A stretch of DNA of 64,000 bases from Mesodorylaimus sp. YZB2_4. Lineage: Eukaryota > Nematoda > Enoplea > Dorylaimida > Dorylaimidae. The stretch covers positions 1-64,000 of the forward strand of contig JASANH010000052.1 in the NCBI GenBank assembly GCA_030248295.1. Direction: 5' to 3'. The position numbers and the translations under genes were made by a program. Of this stretch, positions 45,600-58,290 are shown in pieces; position 1 is the first letter of the stretch, and each line of letters begins with the position of its first letter. The notes under the pieces were generated by a model. It was not told the DNA's origin. It saw nothing but the letters and a program-made list of their open reading frames with translations, and searched no databases.

Positions 45600-47624
45600 A
45601 TGGCCGGCTGTAGCGGACGGAAATTTTTGAATATTTTTCGCCAAATTACAATAGAACCAATATTGTTTCTCAGTTTCTTGCCCACGCACATATATCAAGT
45701 GGTTCAGCAAGTGGGTATTTACAAAGTGGTTTGTCGACAAATGTACGTTTCCATGCCAGAAATTGATTGTAATCACTTGGCCAATGTGACTGTTGATGGG
45801 CAACTAGCGGAGGATGCAGTCCAAAAACGGGTCGCCATGTGGAATATGGCTTTGGGTATTGCCTACTTAGTACCAGCGGTATTCGCCGATATCTTCTTGG
45901 GTGCTTACGGGGATCGACATGGACGTAAGGTGAACATCATGTTGGGAATGGTGGGCTTGATGATATCCTTGTACCCATTAATTCCGCAATTCACCTATCC
46001 CCTGACCATGCCACTTTACGTTCTGATTATCGTCCATGTGATCAGTGGTTTCACGGGTTTCATTTCGATTATTATGATTTCCTCTTTCGCCTATTTATCC
46101 GATACTGTCTTGAACCCGGAAGCTTTGACCATCAGAATGGCAAGCACGACCGTCGTTTTGCAGCTGGCCACTATCGTCGGTCCTTTAATTGCTGCCAGCA
46201 CAACAAAAACATTGTCCAGTTCGCAAATAATACTTGTGTGTCAAGCTTTCTTAGTGGCTGCGTTTCTACTTTGCCTTGTTCTACTGAAGCAGATGCCACC
46301 ATCGCAAATTCGTCAGATGTTGAAAGGGAAAGAAGAAAACGAAAAATGGCGACTTAAATCCGCCTCTGACGAGCATCAGATGAAAAGCATAGCAGCTTCT
46401 CAAACTGATAATCGTACGTCGCCAATCACTAAAAGCGCTCTAGTAGAGCCAAAAGAGTCAATTTGCCAAATAACAGTTAATTTATTAAATGAAACTTGGC
46501 GCACATACGCGAAGAAAAGAGAAGGCAACGTTAGGATTTACTTATTTTTGTCCGCATTCATATTCTTCTTGACCGTTATCTCTGAAATGGGAATTCGTGT
46601 CAGCATCTTCACCTTGTACGTACAAAAGGCACCGATGAGTTGGGACCAAGACAAGATTGGTTACTTCAAAGCAGCCCAGTCCGCAATGCTCATGGCGGGC
46701 ACCCTCTTTGGGGTCATAATTTTCAAAAAGATGTTTAAATTTACTGATACTTTTATCATTTTAATTGCCGGCATTTCACACGTTTGCGAAACAGTGGTCA
46801 TGGCATTCACAAATACTGACGCCTTGGCTTATATCTCCGCGGCGGTGGGAAGCTTGTCGGGGCTGACTATGCCCTGCGTGCAGTCCTTCGTGGCTAAGCA
46901 GGTTGGCCATGACGAAGTGGGCAAGGCGTACATCGTATTCGGTAAGGGCCTAAGCGTTTTTGTAGACATGAGCGCAGTCTGAAAACAGGAAGTCGGACAA
47001 ATATTTCTCTACTCCATGCATTTGATGTGTCGGGGGCGGCATCAGGTTAAGACAAATGTTCTATCCAACCTATTACATGGCTGAAACGTGACCCTGACCG
47101 ATGACGCTCCCAGCTGCCGGCTCCGTGCAGATATCGATTGCCAGTCGAGACTCTACAAGTCGCCAATAAATCAAAGAAACAAAAATTTGAGCCTTGAGCT
47201 GTGTTGAGCCCGCGCTTCTAGAAAAAATAACGCCCGCTCTCTGGGATCAGCATCCGCCAAGATGATGCATAAATTTCATTACTTGTCTGATTTTGTCACA
47301 TTTTCAGGCATATCAGCCAACATTGGATTCCTCGTCAGTAACGCCATCTACAATCCCATCTATTCGGCCACAGTTAGCTTCTTTCCTGGATTCGTCTTTT
47401 TATTTGCCTCTGTCATTCTGTGTATCGCTTTGGCAGCCATCGCATGGCTACACTTCGATGTTCATTTCAAAAGTCAAGCGGCCGATGTCCAGTTTCAAAA
47501 GAAGTTAGTAAGAAGTATTTTTGGCGAAGAGAAGCGCGGAATACCTATGGCCACAGCTAAAGTGACACCAGTCGACATAGCAGTGGCGCCAGTGAAAATG
47601 GATTCGACGAATGTGATAACGTAG
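45600..47624 (+). CDS. SLC46-like MFS transporter, copy 1
   Basis: Two exons, 45600-46941 and 47308-47624 (phase 1, GTAAGG donor, TTTTCAG acceptor), encode 552 residues. ATG 45600 (AAAATGG) follows a TTTCTTTACAG acceptor at 45562-45572, so a 5'-UTR intron or trans-splice site is likely. Twelve membrane segments are visible. MFS motif A is LGAYGDRHGRKVN after TM2; VEPILFLSFL-like residues open TM1; a charged, Lys/Glu-rich central loop separates the halves; ISEMGIRVSIFTLY and GYFKAAQSAMLMAGTLFGVIIF lie in the second half. The architecture fits SLC46 (proton-coupled folate transporter and relatives). Folate transport itself is not shown. The intron holds an inverted hairpin repeat. Sister copy: 50344-52203. 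Confidence 0.88.
47063..47153 (-). repeat. Hairpin repeat inside SLC46 copy 1 intron
   Basis: Reverse complement of the block at 43675-43765 (TCGATTGCCAG, GCTCCCAGCTGCCGGCTCCG, GGCTGAAACGTGACCCTGA). The matching intron of copy 2 is 165 bases shorter and lacks it, so the repeat is probably an insertion after the duplication. Confidence 0.7.
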
Positions 47625-48199
47625 GAATCAAGCTTTGTGTTGTATAAGTGATGGCTTTACACATGATGAGACCCGCAGTGACTGTAACAGTGGTCATGGT
47701 ACAAATACTAGACCCTAGTTTTCTGGTTTTGACTCTATCGCTGTCGTCATGCTGCAGAAAATTTTGAGTGTAGACTTCGAAATCTAAACACAGTATGTAC
47801 CAGACATTGCACCCTCACAATGGCAGCATTTTGAACAAGGTTTGAGTAGGAGAGCAGCTTTGAGTCTCACTGCTACGAGTTCTAGAATTCACTGTAAACG
47901 CAAAGATAGTGCAAGATGGGATGCCAAAGTTTGACACGTCCAGAGGAGACATGACTACGAACTTGCTCGCTGAAGTTATAGAGGCTGACAATGAGACAGA
48001 TTTACTGGCGCGTACATACTATGTACACACCAGTACTACCTCTTATTAAACGGGGTTGAGGATTAGACTATTCTAATGGTTGGTCCAGATTAGCTCGCAA
48101 ATTTATTTATGTCCTTTCATTACTATTTTATCAGGATTTTTCGCAGGCTCATTTCAGCCACTTAAGTCACACTTTTAAGACCAGCAGGGCTTACTATAC

Positions 48200-51100
48200 A
48201 CAGTACAGTACTTTACCAAGCACCAGGGAGGGGCTAAGATACAATCATCAATTGGTAGCTGTGGTACCTTTTTGACAGAGGTACTTTGACAGTGACTGGA
48301 GTATAGCTAGATACGTATGGTTATGAGACGCCTCAAAGAAAACTGTGTGCCTTGTGCGTACTGACTGGTGCCTGACGATTAGGCAGGTTTCAGCTACACA
48401 AAGCTCTAGGGCTTCTTCAGGGCTCACGATCAGACTTCGTTTGGATTCGAACCACGCGCGGTTACGTTTGTCGAGCAGCAGTTTATGACTGAGATATCAA
48501 TCAGAGTAGATACTTGTTATCAGTGGACTATGCATTATGTTTTGTTTTCCTGTTCGACTAAGGCCTTCGCACACGACCTCGTTCCTTTCGGGCAGGTTTT
48601 TCTTGGTATTGAGTGACATGCAAGTGCTATAGACCAGTGTATCAGGATTAGTATATAAGGGCCGTGTTTTGGGCCTTGGGAGGCAGAATTGATATTTTCA
48701 TTGGACCAGTAAAGACCTCGATCCTTTCACGAAGAACTGGTTATGGCCCATCGCTTCCGCGAAGGAAGATTCAAGCCTTATCAACGGACCATCGGTAAGC
48801 ACTAATTTGAGTGTGGTGAAATCGGTTTCTGGGTGACATCTAACATCCCCTAGACCAATCTCACGTGCATCCAGAGAGCTCCTCTTCACACTTCTACGGC
48901 ACGTGGCGTTAAAGCTTTGTAAAAGCCCTGAAGCATTTCAATTTTATGTTCTCTCTCTGACTAGTCCTCTCTCGAATATGTCCTCTCTCACATCAGAGGC
49001 TAACCGAAATTTTATGTGTTCCTGAACGTTAAGTGTACTGACCATTATCGACGATTCAAACTGCGGGAAAAGAGGATTTTAAGAAGTTTTTTTCTTATGC
49101 AATGAAGTCTGCCGCATCTAACTCCGTTTTTAAACGTTCTGGTTGAAAATATAGTCGAATATTTGCCACTTACGACTATGTCCACGCGACCAAGTCAAAA
49201 TGCGAGTCAGCCATTTCGCTTTGAGTACCTGTCATGCATGATCGAACTTTCGAGTGAAAGTCGCTTCATCATTCCTCACTGCTTCGCAAGCATCTCGTTT
49301 TCATGGAGCGACCTCTCTTTGCCCTGAATGCTGCCTAACTAGGCTTTTCATCGAGTGTGTCGCTGATAACTTTTTCGCAAAATGACCTGGCTTCATCTGC
49401 ATCACTTGTTGCGATGGCGAGGCAGCTGACGCAACACAGGCTCTTTCTCGTGCCAGTCAGTACCTATCATACCTTTAGGTAAAACTAAAAATTGAATGAA
49501 AACTTGCTGGTACCTCAACGACATAAGACAGTTCGGTTCAAGGGATTCCCAACTTCATTCGAAGATGGCACAGCTCCTTTCAGTCGCTAAGACGACAGAT
49601 GAGGAGGGCATTGAGCATTAGCTTATTGTTAGTTCAGTAGACTGTTTCCCCTTTTCCGACGAGTAAAATTCAATATGGATGTCTTGTGACGTACAGGCAA
49701 ACTTGGATAAAGGTCGAGCAGAAACTCCTAGGAAACAGCATTGTCTTAAAACCGCTATTAGTCTACCCTAGGAAAATACTTTTTTAACTCCGGCTTATCA
49801 CTGCTCGAATTTGATTTTTACCCACAGTCAGTTTGAATAAGCGCACAGCTGACAGCTGTATTGTACCACCAAACTCATTTGAGGCTCAGCAATCCCAGTG
49901 CATCGTCAGCTTTGAGGAAACTGGAGGGCGTGAGATAAATTGGTCAATCAGGTGGTGAATGGTGCGATCGCTCAACCACGGCTAGGCCTAGTTTCTCACT
50001 TTTAACAGGTTCTCTTAAAATGGGCGTAGTCACCGTATTGAACTCACGTAGCACTAAACCGTATTATAAGTGCTGAATGCCATGACAACTGGCTTCGCTC
50101 TTCTACCACACCTAACCACCCGAGCACGCTCCCCGTTCCATATCCGGTCGTTTGCTCACCAGACGAGCGTATAAAACCCTTTTCCTCGCGGGGGCAGTTG
50201 GTAGGCGGGTGACGTGTCATAAACTTCCGTGGGCGAAGAGTACATGTTTAAGAAGTTTAGTTCATTCGCGAATGAAAATAGTAAGAGTTGTTCTCTCATT
50301 ACAGGTGCCTCATTTTTTGACGAAGCCAACGACGTGTTGTGAAATGGCTGGCGATAAAGGAAGGAAATTTGTAAATATTTTTCGACAAATTTCGGTTGAA
50401 CCAATTTTATTTCTCGCATTTTTGTCCATGCACATATCGCAAGTCGTTCAACAAGTGGGTATTTACAAAGTGGTTTGTCGACAAATGTACGTTTCTATGC
50501 CAGAAATTGATTGTAATCACTTGGCCAATGTGACTGTTGATGGGAAACTAGTGGAGGATGCAGTCCAGAAACGGGTCGCCATGTGGAACATGGCTTTGGG
50601 TATTGCGTACTTGGCACCGGCTCTCTTCGCTGATGTCTTCTTGGGTGCTTACGGGGATCGACATGGCCGCAAGGTGAACATGATGTTGGGTATGGCAGGC
50701 CTGATGATATCCTTGTACCCTCTGGTTCTACAATTCACCTACCCCCTGTCCATGCCACTGTACATCCTGATCATCGCCCATGTGATCACTGGTTTCACGG
50801 GTTTTATTGCGATCACCATGATTTCCTCTTTCGCTTATTTAACGGATACTGTCTTGAACCCGGAAGCTTTGACCATTCGTATGGCAGGCATGTCTGTCGT
50901 TTTGCACTTGGCTACTATCGTCGGCCCTCTAATCGCCGGCAGCACAGCGAAAACGTTGTCCAGTGCACAAGTAGTACTCGTGTGTCAAGCTTTCTTGGCG
51001 GCTGCATTTCTGCTTTGCCTGGTTCTAATAAGGCAAATGCCACCTTCGCAAATTCGTCAACTCTTTAAAGATAGAGAAGAAAAGGAAAAAGGACGACTTG

Positions 51101-52600
51101 AACCCGTTGATGATCATCCAATGAAAAGCTTACCAGCTTCTCAAACTAATAGCCCTATTAGTACAGCCTCTGGATCAAGCACTTCAGTTGAACAGAAAGA
51201 GTCAGTTTGTCAACTAGCCGTTAACTTATTGAAAGAAACTTGGCACACTTACTCGAAAAAAAGAGAAGGCAACGTTAGGATTTATTTATTTTTGACTGCG
51301 TTTATATTCTTCTTGAACACAATATCCGAAATGGGAATTCGTATCAGCATCTTCACCTTGTACGTACAAAAGGCACCATTGAGTTGGGACCAAGACAAAA
51401 TCGGGTACTTCAAAGCAGCCCAGGCGGCGATGCTAATGGCGGGAACCCTTTTTGGGGTGATTATTTTTAAAAAGATATTTAAGCTTACTGATACTTTTAT
51501 TATTTTAATTGCCGGCATTTCACACGTTTGCGAAACAGTGGTCATGGCATTCACAACTACTGACGCTTTGGCTTATATCTCTGCTGCGGTGGGAAGCTTG
51601 TCGGGGCTGACTATGCCCTGCGTGCAGTCCTTTTTAGCCCAGCAGGTTGGCCATGACGAAGTGGGCAAAGCTTATATCGCATTTGGTAAGGGTGTAAGCG
51701 TTTTTTTGTAGTTGTGAGCCCAGTCTGAGGATAATTTTTTACAGGAGGTTTCTCTCCACGCACCCATTGTCTGGGGCTACCCTCGAGTAGATGTGATGCT
51801 GCATCAAAACACTACACTATACTATACTGCACAGGCAAAGCATAGATTCCACGGCTTGTCTGATTTACTGTGAATGACATTTTCAGGCATATCAGCCAAC
51901 ATTGGATTCCTCGTCAGTAACGCCATCTACAATCCCATCTATTCGGCCACAGTTAGCTTCTTTCCTGGACTCGTCTTTTTATTTGCCTCTGTCCTTCTGT
52001 GTATCGCTTTGGCAGCCATCGCATGGCTGCACTTCGATGTTCATTTCAAAACTCAAGCGGCCGATGTCCAGTTTCAAAAGAAGCTAGTAAGAAGTATTTT
52101 CAGTGCGAAGAAACGCGAAACACCTATGGCCACAGCCAAAGTGACACCAGTCGACATAGCAGTGGCGCCAGTCAAAATGGATTCGACGAATGTGTCAGCG
52201 TAGGAATCAAGTATTGTGCTCTATACAAGTGATGGCTTTACACATGATAAGGCAAACAGTGACTGTACAAATAATATACAAAACCCTGTTTTCTATTTGA
52301 TTTTATCACATCGTTATGCTAAAGAAATCTTTACGAGTACGCTCTGAAGTCTAAACATACCAGGCGATGGATCCTGACAATGGCAGCAGCTAGAACTAGT
52401 TTTGTAATAGGAGGGCAGGTTTGAGTTAGATTGCTACGAGTGCCTGGCTTCACTTGGAACGCATAGATATATTCATGGTGCAAGATTGGTACGCCAATGT
52501 TTTATCCGTGCATGCTCAGAGGGGACATCTACGAGCACACAGTGTAATCGATAAGGTAATATGAGACTGGACAGAAGTACTGTACTTCCATCTACTCGCT
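48200..52600. repeat. Segmental duplication, unit 2 (SLC46-like copy 2)
   Basis: Tandem, same-orientation partner of 43550-47950 at an offset of about 4.7 kb. Coding exons are far better conserved than flanks. The upstream intergenic block 48950-49500 is recognisable but has small indels throughout. Confidence 0.75.
50344..52203 (+). CDS. SLC46-like MFS transporter, copy 2
   Basis: Exons 50344-51685 and 51887-52203 have exactly the same lengths (1342 and 317) as copy 1, giving 552 residues. ATG 50344 is chosen over an upstream in-frame codon (open from 50152) because it aligns with copy 1 and directly follows a CTCATTACAG acceptor. Motif A is LGAYGDRHGRKVN. Differences from copy 1 concentrate in the central cytosolic loop (SSTSVEQKE here, TKSALVEPKE there), while membrane segments and the C-terminal tail (TAKVTPVDIAVAPVK) are almost unchanged. 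This is the pattern of a selected recent paralogue, not a decaying copy. Confidence 0.88.
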
Positions 52601-52603
52601 CTA

Positions 52604-54515
52604 TGTTACCTTATGTGAATGGGAAGAAAGATTAGATTAGTTTACAAATCCGCCCATGTCTTTTCGTACCTATCAAATGAAGATCTGTTCTCAGACCCTA
52701 GTGCTTCTACAGGACATGCGGGCATTGTTTGTGCGACCGAAGTGCCTACAGCATCAACATCAGCGGACCTTGGAGAGTGCAGCCCATTGTCGTCTTGCAG
52801 CTCGCTGTGAGATCAACCTGATCAGTATAAAACAGCCGTCGGGACAGGCTGCTTATGATGAAGTCTCTCGCCATCATAAGCATGAGGGACACTCAGAGCG
52901 CAACGTTGTCTGCCGACAAAATAACACGCGTCTTGTTCAGGATGGAGAGTTACGCTAACAATAAGACAAATTTGTAGTTTTGGTCCTCAAGATGGTCTGA
53001 TGTTGAAGCATCGTCTGGCAAGTACTTGAATTCTTTAAAAGCAATCTCTGCTTGATGTTTGCCTTTATTTTGTCAACAAGCCTCTTGTGGTGGGCCCCCA
53101 AAACGTTTTGTCGGGTTCTCAACAACGATGACGAGAGTGTATTCCAACTCCTATGAGTCAGAGATAGAATTGGTGAGATATCGAGCATTGGTATAGTTTG
53201 TCCTCATGCATTGGACGCCACGCGATCAGCTGTAAGTGAGATTACCAAATGCAGAGAAGCCTTACCAAAAACCCTCTTTTGAGCACAAATCTTATGCTGG
53301 CACCTGTAATTCCGTTTTGTTCCCCCCCCCCCCCGCAAAAAAACGAATAACTTTTCTCCTTTTGACTGTCGAAATGCACATCCGAGGTTTGTCACATGAA
53401 TCCCCAATACATTAAACAAACACTAGGTCTGATAGAACTGCTGTTGGATTTCAGATTTGTTTCTTATTTGTGACTTTTCTACCAGGCCAACCTTATGGAT
53501 TCATGTAACCTTACGATTGGGTGTGTTTCATTAGACAATAGGAAAAAGATTATTCTTTTTTGGTCCTGGAAGATACTAGAGGTTGTGCAATAAAATAGAC
53601 CAGCAGCAGAGTTGTTTCCAAGGTAATGATTGTTAAATGATACATATGGGGCACTAACTGCTTTATAGCAGCTGCCGTATGCCACTCGATTTGGTGGGAG
53701 CAAACGCAAAAAAGCTGGCTTGGTTTTGATGACATCCCAATTTTTTTGACTGCTGACAGCGAGTGTCACACAATAAGCCATCCACCGCTTGCGAATAGTT
53801 GGGGCCCTAGTCCCGCGCCTGGTTGGCCATGGCAAGTGGGAAGAAGTAATCGATCTCCACTGGTTGGAAGATGTCAACTTCTTGGGCTGATGTTTCAGCC
53901 AGGGGAGATCGATTACTCTCTCTCACTCGCCATGGCAAACCCGGCGCCAAGGTTACACCCATGTCTTACCTGCGCTTAGAAGAACAGCTTCCTGCTCTTG
54001 GAAGACGTTCTTGGTGGAACTCGTCAAGATCAGTTCGTACATTTATATGCTGTAAGCAGATGGAAAAGTTTTTTTTCCAGACTGCAGTATTTTCTTGAGC
54101 CAGAACAACAAGACCAAAATGTTGACTGCTTTAGATGGAAGTACAAGCGAGATTAGCAAGCCTGATTCTCAAACGGTGGGTTGTCGGAGACCCGAAATAC
54201 AGGCGAGGGGCTAAAAGACGACAAAAATAGGTATAAAATTGTCGTCCGAAATGCCTACCCGCAATGAAAATATCACTTTTGTCTGTGCCTCAACGTGTGT
54301 TTGCATGTGTGTGTGGTTAGCACTCGTAAGTAATCAGCGCGCTGCAGAGAAGATCTTCAATCAAAACATGCCAGTAACCAACACTGTCTTCTCAGCGTTG
54401 GCAACAAGTGTTTTTTGAAGAGAAATGCCCAGGGTGTGCGGTGAATATATGCGAATGCGAAGATGATATGCAATTTAGTGACGTTTTGCTTGAAAATGAG
54501 TGGGCTGTCATCCAG
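52604..54515. other. Intergenic with repeat fragments, no gene seen
   Basis: Contains a short pure-C run near 53322-53334 and, at 53790-53970, a family-H-like block with inverted AGTAATCGATCTCC / GGAGATCGATTACT. Open frames here are short and unrecognisable. Confidence 0.4.
53790..53970 (+). repeat. Hairpin repeat family H, divergent copy
   Basis: CGCCTGGTTGGCCATGGCAA, GTAATCGATCTCC, GTCAACTTCTTGGGCTGATG and TTTCAGCCA follow the family order. Then the reverse complement of its own first half follows, making a large palindrome around 53890. Confidence 0.6.
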
Positions 54516-54834
54516 AATCGACCGAACACGGTTTTTGCACCGAACCGAACCTTACCGAACTTTTTCTCAAATCTCACCGAACCCGAACCGGACCGAATCG
54601 AATTTTCTATGTTCACCCTTAGCACATCCTACATGAAGTATCATCATCTATATCGAGTGCCATAAATAATGGCCCGCTAATGTTTCGTCTTCTACCAGCC
54701 TTAATCTGCAAGTTATGGCGGTAAATTTGATACCATTGTGTTCAGCATTCGATTCTGAGTCAGTTTGACCTATTTTGCTAGCCATTATATATTCACCATT
54801 CGTTTTTAAAACGCGATACAGCCGAAGTACCAAC

Positions 54835-55242
54835 TGTCACAATTTTTTTCACAATATCCAAACGAATTCGTTTCGGTAAGCTTCAACTCAGCTTTTGGAG
54901 TTGCTTTGGACTTCAGTCGATCCCAGTTCATTGCATAAGCAAATTCTTCCCAGACTGAGTAGTCCAATGGTTCAAATCGGGACTATTCAGAGGCCAACGC
55001 TTAGCTTCGATAAAATCAGGGAAAGTGATCCCTGCACCATTCCCCTGAATCTTTGTGCGTTTGAGCCATCGCGCCATCTTGCTGAGATGTCCAGTTGTTC
55101 CCAGATACCTTTCTTCCATATTTCTCAGCTGCTGGCAAACCATTTCCATATGAACGAAATCATTGACTGTAACTTCACCCGACATGACCAGCGGTGTAAC
55201 TAAATTTCTAGGGTCTTGACTTTTCATTTGTTGCACAGGCAA
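54835..55242 (-). pseudogene. Tc1/mariner-family transposase C-terminal fragment
   Basis: On the minus strand, GNGAGITFPDFIEAKRWPLNSPDLN is the family's segment before the third catalytic Asp. After a 1-base frame loss the sequence continues as PLDYSVWEEFAYAMNWDRLKSK. The SPDLNPLDYSVW signature identifies a mariner/maT-type transposase. The N-terminal DNA-binding part and first Asp are absent, so it is inactive. Confidence 0.85.
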
Positions 55243-55664
55243 CTGTTCAGTATTATGGACACTGATTTGGTGAGTGCACTGCCCGATGAAGCAAATGCTC
55301 TATCTTTCTGTGTTAGTGTAAAGCTTACTACAACGCGACTGCTTCCGTAGAAAACTAGGCATTTCTGTTAGTGTCATTCTTTATGGCACCCGATATTTTC
55401 AATATATTCAGAAGTCACTCCTTTTTAACCATTTTTCAAATTGAAATTTTGAAGATAATGAAGGAAGGACTAGATAATTAAGAAAAAGGGACAGAGAAAT
55501 TTTAGTGCTAAAACGAAACCTCAAACAAAATGACCGCGGTTTTTTCCAATAAAAGAGGAAATCCGAAATTGGTTGTTCGGTTCGGTGGTTCGGTCCAAAA
55601 AAGCCGGTTCGGTTCGGTTCGGTAAAAATCGCCAATCCGGTGGTTAGGTTCGGCCGGTCCGGTG

Positions 55665-57043
55665 TAGCGTTGTTACAGTTAACTGTAACTGAAACTGAAT
55701 CTATCAGTTAACTGAATCTTTTTAATTCAGTTAACTGTAACTGAAACTGAAACTGAATCTCCTCGCCAAAACTGAATTTAACTGTAACTGAATCTTTTTA
55801 GAATCAGTTAAATTCAGTTTTCGAGTTACTACTCTTTTGAAAATTAGTAATCTGTTTGCGGATGTTCGTGCAGATCTCAAAGAGAAACGAAACGCAGCTA
55901 GACGAATTGCTGGTTCGAATCATCTTAATCGCGAGTTGGAGGTGTATTTTGTTATAAAACGCTAGTTATCGTAAACAAATCGATCCATTCGAATTTTGGT
56001 CCAAATGTAGAGAGAAGTTGCAAAATCTTCACGAATATTGTAGTGCTTCATCATTTCCTGCAGGCTAGCGCCGAGTGACAGAGTATAAGCTAGGCGAGTC
56101 CAAGTTGAAAAGGTCGGTATGATTGCAATAAAATAAAAGCACCTACACTATAAGAACAAGGGCTTCTTCAATTTCAATCATTTCATTACAAACGTTTTAA
56201 AGTTACATCTTCTTGATCTTAGAAAGCTTTGCCAACCAGTGAGTTGAACTTGACATGCTTATTCGATAATTCCCGAGTTCCTGGTGTGGAAGAAAGCTCT
56301 ACTGAAAATATTTAGCCCTTCTGGTCAGCTGCGGTCAGCTCCTACAATCTTGCTTCTTAAATTCGTGTGTTGCGAGGCGACAGAAAGTTGACAAACACTC
56401 GCAGGGTTCTTCTGAACCCGCTGTTCAGGCTATGGGCTTTGGTTCCGTCTTCCAGGCTTTCGCACAAAAGACCAGACGAAGCGAGAATGTTTCCAAAAAT
56501 TTGCAGGACTTCGGCCGCTGACCTTTGCTGAGTAGTTGCCCAAACGAGCTAAATATTTTGCGCAGAGCTTTCTTTCGGACCAAAAGAAATTACAATCATG
56601 AGCTATGGGATTAGAATTAGAACGGTTACAAGGTTCAGGTACTTGGTCTGTGTGCAGATCTGTTGGTAGGTGGACTGTTGAGACATGGTCGTGCATCGCT
56701 GTGCTCGTAAAGGACCCTCTGGTGTTGACTTTGGTCTTTACTGCGCCTTGCGAGCTGTTTAAAGTCTTAAATTCAGAAGAGCAGTTACTTGACTGAAGAA
56801 AAGTGGGAATTGTTCTCGTCAAGTGTTCACATCTAGATGCGAAATGCTTTAAAAGGAAAAACTGAATCATTCAGTTAAATTCAGTTAACTGAATCTTTTG
56901 AGATCCAGTTAACTGAAACTGAAACTGAATCTATTCAGAGATTCAGTTAACTTAACTGAAACTGAAACTGAATCTATTCAGAGATTCAGTTAACTTAACT
57001 GAAACTGAAACTGAATCTTTTTTCCAAAACTGTGTCAACGCTA
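55665..57043. mobile_element. Non-autonomous hAT-like element 2 (8-bp TSD)
   Basis: Perfect 8-bp direct repeat GTCCGGTG at 55657-55664 and 57044-57051. Ends are inverted: TAGCGTTGTTACAGTT at the left, AACTGTGTCAACGCTA at the right. Both subterminal zones are arrays of CAGTTAACTGAAACTGAA motifs (55674-55825 and 56862-57030). TAG/CAG termini with 8-bp duplication fit hAT. A 146-codon minus-strand frame at 56430-56870 inside has no recognised similarity. Confidence 0.8.
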
Positions 57044-57065
57044 GTCCGGTGGTTCGGTCGATGCT

Positions 57066-57800
57066 GGCCTGTCATTGCTATCAAAAGAACTCAGGGGCAT
57101 GTTTTGATTGAGATAACCTACTTGATGCTGACTCGAATAGTAATTTGATACCCGTAGTGAAAACTTAAAAAGCATCTGTACTATTGAGTAAATCTACTTG
57201 TTTTTAGGCCCAGAAATCGTCAATGGTATCTAAGCGTAAAACAAAGGCCCTGCTGCAGCTCGAGACAACAGAACTTCAGTGGCCATTTCCGAAGCCATCT
57301 GCCATTTTCTTTGGGTTTTTTTAAATTTTAAAAACTCCAATTAAATTTAAAACACTTGTAATCTTTTTGACTGAAGAGCTACATACTTATTGACAAAAAA
57401 GTCTCAAGAAAACACTGCACATAAAAGCATATCAGCCATGGGAATCACGTACATAATCAAACTTTTTATAGGTAGGTACTTTTTATCTAGAGTAATTCAA
57501 AAATTCCAAAACACTTTCATGTGATTTCATGCAGAATTCAGTACAGCAAGCAAAGACAGTCCCAATGGTACTAGTTTTATTGCAGTGGTATTAGTGGGCC
57601 CCATGATTTCTCTATGCACACTACATATTTCTCGTCGAGGCCGAAGTGCGCTCAGATGTTTGTCCCAAAACATCACGAATATATTGCATGTATTTATGTA
57701 CAGTGCAACAGCATGAGTGACAGAAAAATCCTAAAAGTTACACCCGTCTGTGCACTGCCACCGCAGATCAAAATCTGCCCGGTTCTGGCTTTTTAAAAAA
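57066..57800. other. Intergenic, no gene seen
   Basis: AT-rich sequence without recognised features, leading into the poly-C tract. Confidence 0.35.
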
Positions 57801-57809
57801 ATTTCTAAT

Positions 57810-57987
57810 TTTCCCCCCCTTTCCCCCCCCCTTTTTCCCCCAAAAACACAGGGGCAAAACCCCCCCCCCCCCCCCCCCCCCCCCCCTCCTCCCCCCCCCT
57901 TTTTTTCCCCCCCCCCGCCCCCCCCCCCGCCCTTTTTTTTTTTTCTCCCCCCTTTTTTTTCCCCCCCCCCGGTTTCCCCCCCTGCCC

Positions 57988-58029
<42 letters not shown>

Positions 58030-58092
58030 ACCACCCCCACCCCCCCCCCCCGCCTAAAAATTTTAATCTCGCGGGCGTTCTTTTTAACCCCC

Positions 58093-58191
<99 letters not shown>

Positions 58192-58257
58192 CGCCCCCCC
58201 TTTTTTTTTTCTATTTTTCCTTCGCCCCGGGGGGGGGGAGGGGACAGGCGAAAAACA

Positions 58258-58290
<33 letters not shown>

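Larger units (their letters stand above)
43550..47950. repeat. Segmental duplication, unit 1 (SLC46-like copy 1)
   Basis: Order and sequence parallel 48200-52600. Both contain an upstream block with GTGACCGGAGTATA/GTGACTGGAGTATA and a central block TTCGCAAAATGACCTGGCTTC. The SLC46-like gene and a 3' flank with GCAGTGGCGCCAGT follow. Edges are approximate because the flanks have diverged. Confidence 0.75.
54518..57065. mobile_element. TTCGG-repeat foldback element (outer)
   Basis: The left end is built of CGAACC/ACCGAAC repeats (54518-54602) beginning CGACCGAACACGG; the right end is built of GGTTCGG repeats (55570-55664 and 57044-57065) ending GGTTCGGTCG. The two sides are mutually inverted. 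It is split by a younger hAT-like element (55665-57043) and encloses a mariner-like transposase fragment. Confidence 0.6.

Noticed and set aside
50152-50343. Upstream start giving a 519-residue first exon in SLC46 copy 2
   Set aside because: The extension precedes a clear TTACAG acceptor, has no counterpart in copy 1 and does not resemble the family N-terminus.
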